This document shows positions 39,596-46,341 of a stretch of 64,000 nt of DNA, piece after piece; position 1 is the first letter of the stretch; each line of letters begins with the position of its first letter. The DNA is taken from contig JAGWUI010000001.1 in assembly GCA_028868515.1 (NCBI GenBank), positions 124,001-188,000 on the forward strand. The letters are read 5' to 3'. A program made the translations under genes and the position numbers. The notes beneath the pieces were generated by a model. The model was not told where the DNA came from. It worked only from the letters and a program-made list of their open reading frames with translations, and did not search any database. Origin of the DNA: Gammaproteobacteria bacterium. Its GTDB lineage: Bacteria > Pseudomonadota > Gammaproteobacteria > Pseudomonadales > Moraxellaceae.

Positions 39596-39694
39596 CTATT
39601 GATATTTCTTAATTAAAAAAAATAATACTGTTAGCACTAAAACAAAAGTGAGCAGTAAAATTAAGTTGATTTTTAATTCACGTGAAATATTCAT
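39596..39694 (-). CDS. 32-aa single-helix membrane peptide
   Basis: The frame encodes MNISRELKINLILLLTFVLV and ends in LFFLIKKYQ: a basic amphipathic start, one membrane helix, a basic tail. From the LKIN motif to the end it has the same length (26 residues) as the peptide encoded at 63564, and both have a palindrome with identical arms upstream (here 106 bp away). A GGGT is 7 bp before the ATG, a weak ribosome site. Not a family I recognise; kdpF-like peptides are of similar size but different in sequence. Confidence 0.45.
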   Translation of the reverse strand: MNISRELKINLILLLTFVLVLTVLFFLIKKYQ

Positions 39695-39796
39695 CGTTTT
39701 ACCCAAAAAAAGATGATTCCATAGACGTCAAACAACCAAATGTCAGGAAAAATGATGCTTGGTATACGATTTAACGATATGAATAATATTAATTAA

Positions 39797-39830
39797 TTTT
39801 AAAACATTAAATTTATTTAATGTTTTAAAA
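39797..39830. repeat. Palindrome with arms AAAACATTAAA / TTTAATGTTTT (copy 1)
   Basis: The arms at 39801-39811 and 39816-39826 are perfect and 4 bp apart; symmetry extends to TTTT/AAAA outside (39797-39830). The same 11-bp arms with the same 4-bp spacing recur at 63513-63538. Could be a repressor operator or a hairpin. The remaining sequence to 40082 shows nothing I can name. Confidence 0.6.
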
Positions 39831-40082
39831 GACAGCGTATTCTATCCGCTCTTTACATAGGAAGGATAATATTCATAAAAATTTAACAAAATAGGTTGTG
39901 AAGTGGCGCTATCTGAACCATTCAATATGTAAATGGGTTAATCAGATCGCATCTGCTGTAATGATCGGCGGCTTATGTTACTTTCCCTGAATTTTAGGCA
40001 ACATATGACTAGATTTTTAGCAATCACGTCTTATCCGCCAAGATAACTTACAATATTTAACGACTTGTGTAATTCTGATGCA

Positions 40083-40622
40083 TTAAACATGATGCATCAG
40101 CGGATACACAACTAGCCCAATCAATGCCGCCGCAGAGACAATTACAGGCTCCTGTAGTTTTTTAAACTTCCAGAGCAATATGGCCGTACCGATCGCTAGT
40201 AATGCCGTTGGAACATCAGTAATTGTGCGTTCCGCCAACATGACCACCGAACCCACGATTGCGCCAATGGCCGCAGCCGTAATTCCATCAACAAAGGCCA
40301 GTAATCCCGGACGTTTGCCATACTTCCTGAAATAAGGCATAGCAAGGACAGTGAGTAGATAACACGGCAGGAATGTTGCCAGAGCTGCTACACTAGCACC
40401 AGAAAAGCCATCAACCAAATACCCGATAAAGCCTGTAGTAATGACAACTGGCCCCGGCGTAATCATCGTGACAGCCACTGCATCAACAAACTGTTTTTCA
40501 GTCAGCCAATGATGTTCCGTCACCACCCCGCCATAGAGGAATGGAACAATCGCAAGACCAGAACCAAACACAAACGCTCCCGCTTTGGTAAAAAACCACG
40601 CAATTTGAGGGGTATTAATCAT
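40083..40622 (-). pseudogene. chrA: Chromate transporter ChrA, C-terminal half only
   Basis: 179 residues match the second half of long-chain ChrA: AWFFTKAGAFVFGSGLAIVP, HHWLTEKQFVDAVAV, MITPGPVVITTGFIGYLV, GITAAAIGAIVGS. The N-terminal half is absent. The same frame continues upstream past a TGA directly before the ATG for 69 codons that do not resemble ChrA, so a deletion or insertion joint lies close to 40623. Full-length ChrA exports chromate by proton symport; this half is probably inactive. GC content is higher than in the flanking repeat DNA, consistent with transfer. Confidence 0.75.
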
Positions 40623-40960
40623 TCAAGCGACTAACCTGATGAGCACAAGGCTTCCACCCTCAACTTGGCTAAACGAATCGGAAACCGACAGTATAATGAC
40701 TGACACAGCCCGAACCCCAGCGAGCAGCTCTGATGACGCAACAACGACGATCAAGCCACGCCTTATCAAAGACCATTTACGTACGTAAAAGCCGCTTTCA
40801 GGTCCGTAATATTGCGTGCTTCTATGCACCACCTCCTGTAGAAAATGGATTGCTTTGTTTCTTTAATTCTAAGCCCATTTTTACTCTCTCTTCGGATTGT
40901 AATGAATAACCTAGAGTAAATTGAACTGGCGCAATCTCTCTAAAAATTAAAATCTCTTTG

Positions 40961-41367
40961 AAATCTGTCGTAAGGTGTCGAATCTTTTTCATCGATCAAA
41001 TCTGACGGCTTAAGTATGGTCACTTATAACAAATCCATCGTAAAGTTTGAATCACTCCATCATCTAAAATAAACATAAGATATTGTTTAATATTAAATAA
41101 AACAATTAATTATTAGAAATATGTCGTAAGTGTCGAATCTTTCTAACCAAGACTAAAGATCAAAATCATATATATATTTGCAGCTAAATCTGTCGTAAAT
41201 GTCGAATCTATTTAGCAGAGAAATACACGCATGTATTTGAATAGTATTAGAATATGTAATGTATCTTTAAAAATTTATCGTAAATATCAAAATTTCTCTT
41301 TATGAGAGCATAAAGCTATTTATGCGTATATTTGTTCTCAAATCTGTCGTAAGTGTCGAATCTATTT
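40961..41367 (+). repeat. Iteron-like array, six units, GTGTCGAATC core
   Basis: Six direct repeats begin at 40961, 41031, 41117, 41186, 41271 and 41340. Four are close to AAATCTGTCGTAAGTGTCGA followed by ATCT; those at 41031 and 41271 are degenerate. Start-to-start distances are 70, 86, 69, 85 and 69 bp, an alternating pattern. The intervening DNA is AT-rich and not repeated. No gene is apparent from 40833 to 41547. Iterons of a plasmid-type origin or a partition/regulator-binding array are the best guesses; no Rep gene is in the window. Confidence 0.75.
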
Positions 41368-41378
41368 CATGTTGTACT

Positions 41379-41483
41379 CTCATGTTTAAAACAGTCGATA
41401 TTTTCGACACGTTGTTCACATATGTTTAAGCAATCAACATATCAATAGAACGTGTCGATTTTTAGCATATTTTTAAACATGAG
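41379..41483. repeat. 105-bp inverted repeat, 48-bp arms around 9-bp loop
   Basis: Arms 41379-41426 and 41436-41483 are equal in length. Identity is full in three blocks: CTCATGTTTAAAA outside, TCGACACGTT in the middle and ATATGTT next to the loop TAAGCAATC. The middle block contains the inverted form of GTGTCGA, the core of the adjacent direct-repeat array, so the same protein probably binds both. It lies right of the array and 64 bp from the fic stop. Confidence 0.75.
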
Positions 41484-41547
41484 GTTATTCCTTTAAACTC
41501 TAATGCAAATTACAAAGCCAATCCTTACAAAGTCAGTAGTTTAACAC

Positions 41548-42660
41548 CTAACCAAAAGCTATTTGATAGCGTGTATTCCGTCCCTCACCCTCTAATTTCT
41601 TGATGCAGCCTTTTTCGAGCAGGTCTGCTAAATGTCGTTTGGCAGTTGCTTTGCTGACGTTCGTTAGGGTTTGATATTGTGATGTACTCATTTCATTCTG
41701 TTCTTCTTCTAACATCAAGTTTAGAACTTTTAATTGCTCTTGGGACAATGACAGAACATTCAGTCTCTGCCAGAACTGCGCCTTTATTAACGACGTTTGG
41801 ATACGATCCAGTGTGCGCTGTATTGCTTGATCTAAAGTCTGTAAAAACCAAACTACCCAATCCGTAATATCTAATTTGCCGCGCTGACTCTGCTCTAAAA
41901 TACGATAGTAATCTTTACGTTGCTCAAAGATAGCGGCTGGCATCGCATAAAAACGAATGCTCTGGGGCTCAGCTTGAGCTAGTGCTAAATCAGTCAATGC
42001 ACGCGTAATCCGTCCATTGCCATCATCAAAAGAATGTAACGTCACAAACCATAAATGCGTTATTGCCGCTCTGAGTAGAGGATCTAAAAGATTATCTTCT
42101 TGGCTGCGGTTAAACCATTCAATAAATTGATCGAGTTCGGCATCTAATATATCTGAATCTGGTGCTTGAAAATGGATGATGGGTTTATCAGCTAGACCCG
42201 ATACAACTTCCATTCCTTCAACACGTAGTTCTCCGATTCTTATTTTTCCAGCCCAACGATCTTGTTCAATGAATATCCATTGGTGCCACTGGAATAAACG
42301 TTCGCGTGTGAGTGGATGCTCTAGATTAGTCACCGCATCCAACATGATTTCGACTAACCCCTCAGAGCGTTTCGATTTGGAATCATGTCTGTCTTCAACG
42401 ATATTGAGTCGTCTAGCAAGCGATGAACGGAGTAATTGAACATTCAGGCTTTCATCTTCAATTGCTGATGAAGCAATGATATTCAGCGAAAGAGTCTCTA
42501 GTTTTAAAGTGGAATGATCTACTTGAGATAAATAATGGCAAGTTCCCAGCAATATGCCTTGCTTCAGTCTGGTGTGCCGCAGTAATGGCTGGACGATGTC
42601 TTCTTGCCAAGTAAAATTTGGCCAGTCTTCTTGTTGCCAGATCCATTGTGGCGTAAACAT
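41548..42660 (-). CDS. Fic-domain AMPylase with DUF4172 N-domain
   Basis: A 370-residue Fic protein. The N-terminal DUF4172 domain (WIWQQEDWPNFTWQED) contains the inhibitory-helix motif SSAIEDE (Ser64-Glu68), so it is a self-inhibited class II Fic. The active loop is HSFDDGNGRITR (His209-Arg220), complete. The C-terminus carries a winged-helix-like segment (STSQYQTLTNVSKATAKRHL) as in many Fic/DUF4172 proteins. The enzyme would AMPylate a target protein; such proteins can be regulatory or toxin-like. Its 5' leader holds a short hairpin (42693-42713). It reads toward the iteron-like locus. Confidence 0.88.
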   Translation of the reverse strand: MFTPQWIWQQEDWPNFTWQEDIVQPLLRHTRLKQGILLGTCHYLSQVDHSTLKLETLSLNIIASSAIEDESLNVQLLRSSLARRLNIVEDRHDSKSKRSEGLVEIMLDAVTNLEHPLTRERLFQWHQWIFIEQDRWAGKIRIGELRVEGMEVVSGLADKPIIHFQAPDSDILDAELDQFIEWFNRSQEDNLLDPLLRAAITHLWFVTLHSFDDGNGRITRALTDLALAQAEPQSIRFYAMPAAIFEQRKDYYRILEQSQRGKLDITDWVVWFLQTLDQAIQRTLDRIQTSLIKAQFWQRLNVLSLSQEQLKVLNLMLEEEQNEMSTSQYQTLTNVSKATAKRHLADLLEKGCIKKLEGEGRNTRYQIAFG

Positions 42661-43131
42661 TCTTAATTCCGTGAGCCGAATAACCTAAGAATAAGGCTCA
42701 TTTATTGAGCCTTAAAATAACATCGTATGAAATTATCATCAGCTTGTCTATGGGGGCTATCAATGCTTTATTGAAATGATAGTGCTGACCATAAATTAGA
42801 CTTACATGAACTGATTGAGAAAAAACGGAAGCAAATGCAGGGTATATTGAGTGAATTTAAAAGAAATTATTGTTATAAGCGTGGCACAAAAAACTTACCC
42901 CCGAGGGCATGCTTACGCAGAGGTCACATCGGGGGCATTCGTGAATGTTAAGGTATAACTATAGGGCAATAATGTCAAGTTACGTTGGAAGTATGGTGGA
43001 GTATTAGGAGTGTTTAAAGGCAAATTTTATCTTCGTCAAAAGGAGAATTTTAGAAATGCGTATACTATCTGTGAAATGATGCGATATAGATACATCGTAG
43101 ATACATTGGCATTATCACATTTGGAATTATC
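42661..43131. other. Gap with two stem-loops, no supported gene
   Basis: Contains AAGGCTCA/TGAGCCTT (42693-42713) in the fic leader and a GC-rich stem CCCCCGA (42898-42904) with TCGGGGG (42929-42935) around a 24-nt loop. A plus-strand frame around 42800-42950 is open but has no start and no recognisable family; it may be a decayed fragment. Nothing else seen. Confidence 0.5.
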
Positions 43132-43374
43132 ATGGAACTAGTCATAAAACAATGGGGTGACAGTGCTGCTCTGTGCCTTCCGGCTAACATACTTGAAGCT
43201 GTCAATTTAAAACTCGATAGTATTGTGGAAGTTATAGTGCAAGGTGAAGCCATCATTATCAAACCAGTTAAAACAACAGAAGATTCTTTAGATGCACTAC
43301 TAGAAGGCATTACACCTGAAAATTTGCATAGTGAAATGAATTTTGGCCCTGCTGTTGGTCAAGAACTTCTTTAA
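43132..43374 (+). CDS. mazE: MazE/ChpS-family antitoxin
   Basis: An 80-residue AbrB-fold antitoxin: the N-terminal DNA-binding half is ELVIKQWGDSAALCLPANIL, and the C-terminal half (DALLEGITPENLHSEMNFG) is the flexible toxin-wrapping tail of the MazE/ChpS group. Normally it neutralises the MazF RNase encoded directly after it. Here the toxin frame that overlaps its stop is wrecked (next entry), leaving an orphan antitoxin that may still repress its promoter. Confidence 0.85.
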   Translation: MELVIKQWGDSAALCLPANILEAVNLKLDSIVEVIVQGEAIIIKPVKTTEDSLDALLEGITPENLHSEMNFGPAVGQELL

Positions 43375-43495
43375 TGACAGAAGTCTCCTGCCACTGGTGA
43401 TATTGTTTAGATTGATTTCCCCCACAAGCAGAGCATTGACCAGCCTTTGTCTTGAGTCCAGTAGCTTGATGCTATCCAAAAATAACAGCGGAGAA
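43374..43495 (+). pseudogene. mazF: mazF toxin remnant
   Basis: An ATG overlaps the antitoxin stop by one base, as in intact mazEF. After four codons the frame shifts, and the +1 frame then reads PATGDIV-stop-IDFPPQAEH-stop-PAFVLSPVA-stop. This is the MazF N-terminus (GDIVWIDF, PAxVLSP) with three stop codons, the first at the usual Trp. About 40 codons remain of ~110. The toxin is dead. Confidence 0.8.
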
Positions 43496-43499
43496 AATT

Positions 43500-44177
43500 A
43501 TGGCTTATGTCTTCGGTGATATTCATGGCAATTTACAGGCATTGCGAACATTGTGGAATCAGCTCCAACCTACTCATCATGATGAGATCATTTTTTTAGG
43601 AGACTATGTTGATCGAGGAAACGATTCTAAGGGAGTTATCGACTTTCTCATCAAAGTGAAACAGGATTACAACGCGCGATTCATCATGGGTAACCACGAA
43701 GAAATGATGCTGGATTGCCGATATGGGGGTGATTACTGGTCAAACTGGATGAAATATGGTGGCGACCAAACCCTAAAATCTTATGGAATAAGCGATACAC
43801 AACATCAAGAGTTAACTCTTATCCCTGAATCTCATTGGAAGTTCTTAAATCAATTACTACCTTATATTGAGAACGATCTTTATATTTTTACTCATGCCTG
43901 CCTAAATATGAGTAAACCATTAAAACAACAAACCAGTGATGAGTTGCGTTGGTGGCCGAACCTTTCTGATAAAGAGCATGTATCAGGAAAGAAAGTCATT
44001 TTCGGTCATATGTCTCAGCGATCAGGAAAGCCAAATTATTATGGTCAGAACTTATGTATCGACACTTCGATCAGTGGATGGATAAGTTGTTTTGATACTC
44101 AGACGAAAATAGGTCACCAAGCAAATCAGGCCGCAGAATATAGTAGCCGTGGGTGTTTTGAGCACATATTTAAATGA
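43500..44177 (+). CDS. PPP-family serine/threonine phosphoesterase
   Basis: A 225-residue metallophosphatase with the three family motifs: GDIHGN (residue ~6), GDYVDRGND (~36) and GNHEEMM (~63), plus a downstream metal His (THAC) and GHMS. It resembles bacterial PrpA/ApaH-like phosphatases that remove phosphate from proteins or hydrolyse Ap4A-type nucleotides. It begins right where the mazF remnant ends. Substrate unknown. Confidence 0.85.
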   Translation: MAYVFGDIHGNLQALRTLWNQLQPTHHDEIIFLGDYVDRGNDSKGVIDFLIKVKQDYNARFIMGNHEEMMLDCRYGGDYWSNWMKYGGDQTLKSYGISDTQHQELTLIPESHWKFLNQLLPYIENDLYIFTHACLNMSKPLKQQTSDELRWWPNLSDKEHVSGKKVIFGHMSQRSGKPNYYGQNLCIDTSISGWISCFDTQTKIGHQANQAAEYSSRGCFEHIFK

Positions 44178-44201
44178 TCCTTTCACAACTCACCGAATGT
44201 C

Positions 44202-44501
44202 TCATAGATCATCGTGTGCCGGATCCGTGTGGGTACCTCCACCCTCCCATTGACCAACGACATAGTCGCCTTCGGCAATAAGATCAGCTGCGCCCCAGAA
44301 TTTAAGATCTGGAAATGCCTTACGGAAATCGGTCATAAACGCTCGAATGTCTTCGCGACCACGGCGAGGTTCGTGTAGCGAATAGTGCAGAAGCATGTTG
44401 GGTGCGGCGATTTCATCGATCACCGCAAGATTGAGAGTCTTGCCCCAGAATTCGGTGAACCAGCGGCCAACAATAGCCTTGTGGTCATCTTCTTTGCTCA
44501 T
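44202..44501 (-). pseudogene. SnoaL-like ester cyclase, C-terminally truncated
   Basis: 99 residues match the first two thirds of SnoaL/ester cyclase-type proteins: VGRWFTEFWGKTLN, APNMLLHYSLHEPRRGRE, FRKAFPDLKFWGAADLIAEG, GGGTHTDPA. The usual C-terminal beta strands after the THTGPA-type motif are missing: the frame ends a few codons later, next to the phosphoesterase stop. The sequence is more GC-rich than its neighbours, suggesting a separate origin and a joint near 44205. Probably inactive. Confidence 0.65.
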
Positions 44502-44667
44502 TTCGAAAAATCCTTATAAGTAATTTCAGAAAGATCACCGAAACAATTCGATGATCTGAGCAAGAGAATAAACAGTCGGTTGAAATTCAAAACTCCGATT
44601 CTTGCGGCACAAATTTAGTAGCGAAAGTGACTCTGGCTGCTTCTTTGTAAACTCGGCACGTAGACAA

Positions 44668-44841
44668 TTAGTCAACAAAAGATAATATTCGTACCGCCCT
44701 TCCGTCTAAAGCATAAATAGGGATGTTATCAGCCAGCGTTGAAAGTGCTTCTGAACGTATTGCTAAGCGGTCGCCAAGCAATTTATCCGCCAGCTCAATT
44801 CTTGGATAACTTTCTAGAGTCGCCAAATTTGGTGAAGTCAT
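44668..44841 (-). CDS. Small protein (57 aa), unknown
   Basis: The frame begins at an ATG behind a strong purine-rich ribosome site (GAGGGAAGG) and encodes MTSPNLATLESYPRIELADK, ending RAVRILSFVD. It is 39 bp downstream of another small gene on the same strand, so the two look like an operon. I recognise no family. The sequence between here and the SnoaL fragment (44502-44667) shows nothing else. Confidence 0.5.
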   Translation of the reverse strand: MTSPNLATLESYPRIELADKLLGDRLAIRSEALSTLADNIPIYALDGRAVRILSFVD

Positions 44842-44880
44842 GCCTTCCCTCTTAGGTACGCACGCACTCTAGAATGCTGA

Positions 44881-45132
44881 TCAAGCAAGTAAATTCTCAG
44901 CGGTGTACTCCAAACGCAGCATCGTTGAAACATATTCTATTGCTGCCTGTTCACTCCATTGATCATCAACTTGTTCACCAGTAACGTCTTTACCGTTCTT
45001 TTGAGCTTCGCAAATTCTATTAGTCCAATCTGTGTCATCAACTATTGGGCCATGAAGATTAAAATGAGTACTGGTTTTAACTACAAAATACTTTTCTTTA
45101 GTTGGTATGCTTCTCTTATTCCAATTAATCAT
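44881..45132 (-). CDS. Small protein (83 aa), unknown
   Basis: From the ATG at 45132 (GAGTG upstream) the product reads MINWNKRSIPTKEKYFVVKT and ends AIEYVSTMLRLEYTAENLLA; acidic, soluble, helical at the C-terminus. Same strand as the 57-aa gene below it. Possibly a two-gene unit; divergent from the HEPN-type gene at 45273. Unknown role. Confidence 0.5.
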   Translation of the reverse strand: MINWNKRSIPTKEKYFVVKTSTHFNLHGPIVDDTDWTNRICEAQKNGKDVTGEQVDDQWSEQAAIEYVSTMLRLEYTAENLLA

Positions 45133-45272
45133 GATTTTCACTCAGGCATATGCATAGACATTTGTCCATTGTAGTATGTATCACCGTGACAATTCGATTC
45201 TGATCGGAACTATGATTCATTCGTGGAGTATTTCTAGACAATTTACTCAGGCTTACAGGCAACGGAAGCAAT

Positions 45273-46088
45273 ATGGACAAGAATAAGAAATACCTAGACG
45301 AAAGAGATTTGGCAAAGTTGCCTGAGAAGAATGTTTTTTTAGAGCTACCGACTGAAAAAGTTGCCGAAATTTTAATTGAATTTTCTAAGAAAACTTTAAC
45401 GGATGTACAAGATGGAGATTATAAATTTTCACCTCAAAGCATAAGTTCATCTATTTTATCTCACTATAAAGAAAATGTACCGCTCACTCCCAACGATGAA
45501 TTGAAAGACTTGCTTGATGAGGCTTGGGCTTGGTTGACATACAATTTAATTATTATTAAATCAAATTCTACAGCGCTTAGCATTAATTATTGGATGAAGT
45601 TTTCAAGACTCGGCAAAAGAATTCAAAAAGAGGGTGTCCTTGACAAATACTTAATTGGCTCAAAGTTTCCCAAGAATCAACTCCACCCTGTAATATTTGA
45701 TCGCGCGTGGTTGAGTTTTTTAAGCGGTCAATATGATACATCTGCAATGGTAGCATTCAAGGCTCTAGAGATAGCGGTTAGGACAGCATGTATAGAGAAA
45801 ACTGGTGCGCCTCCCTGTGATAAGAACGGGGGGCAACTGTACGGGGTACAACTAATGTTTTCCGCATTTAAAAAAGAGACAGGTATCTTAGCTGATGTGA
45901 AAATGGAACTTAATGAGCAAGATGGGCTTGCAATGTTATTTGGTGGCGCGATTGGCTTTTTTAGAAATAGCGCAATGCATAAAGCAATTGAAATGGAGCC
46001 TACGCAATGTTTTGATCAATTGTTATTTGCATCTCATCTCATGCGAATTTTAGACGATCAACTAGAGAGTCTAAGGAACAGTGTTTAA
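45273..46088 (+). CDS. TIGR02391-like protein with HEPN-type RX4H motif
   Basis: A 271-residue protein whose C-terminal domain resembles TIGR02391: DTSAMVAFKALEIAVRTACIE, then LAMLFGGAIGFFRNSAMHKA. RNSAMH (Arg231 to His236) is an RX4H motif as in HEPN RNases. The N-terminal ~120 residues are a helical region of unknown role. HEPN proteins of this kind often act as toxins or RNases in anti-phage systems. It stops 3 bp before the IS982-derived element, so its 3' end may have been altered. Confidence 0.6.
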   Translation: MDKNKKYLDERDLAKLPEKNVFLELPTEKVAEILIEFSKKTLTDVQDGDYKFSPQSISSSILSHYKENVPLTPNDELKDLLDEAWAWLTYNLIIIKSNSTALSINYWMKFSRLGKRIQKEGVLDKYLIGSKFPKNQLHPVIFDRAWLSFLSGQYDTSAMVAFKALEIAVRTACIEKTGAPPCDKNGGQLYGVQLMFSAFKKETGILADVKMELNEQDGLAMLFGGAIGFFRNSAMHKAIEMEPTQCFDQLLFASHLMRILDDQLESLRNSV

Positions 46089-46090
46089 AA

Positions 46091-46286
46091 AACCTGAGTT
46101 CGGGATAATGAGATGTTTATGAAGTTTTGGTTCAAAAGATTTGCAAAAATCGTCAATTTGGCAGAAAAATTCGATAATATTGTCCATGGAAAGGCTCTTG
46201 GTGATGCTAATTTTATCTTTAAAACCAAAATGTTAAATCACTCTTGAGCCTTTCTCTATTATCTTTTCTTATTCCGAACTCAGGTT
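46091..46286. mobile_element. Internally deleted IS982-family element (MITE-like, 196 bp)
   Basis: Terminal inverted repeats AACCTGAGTTCGGGATAA (46091-46108) and TTATTCCGAACTCAGGTT (46269-46286) match in 17 of 18 positions. Inside on the minus strand an ATG at 46187 opens a frame reading MDNIIEFFCQIDDFCKSFEP, the start of an IS982-type transposase, which runs after ~26 codons directly into the other terminal repeat. So the element kept both ends and lost the transposase body. No clear target duplication is seen. Confidence 0.75.
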
Positions 46287-46341
46287 AAGTAAGTTAGAAA
46301 ACAATTTTTACGAATGGATTAGAGCTGAGAATCCAAGGTTA

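Noticed and set aside
39960-40010. XerC/XerD (pdif-type) site at TTATGTTACTT
   Set aside because: Only the XerD-like half is present; the partner half-site at the right distance is missing.
40961-41367. CRISPR array
   Set aside because: Repeats are spaced 69-86 bp, two units are degenerate, the units are AT-rich and no cas gene is present.
42790-42957. Plus-strand open frame (HELIEKKRKQMQGILSEF)
   Set aside because: No start codon before the frame and no recognisable family; at most a decayed fragment.
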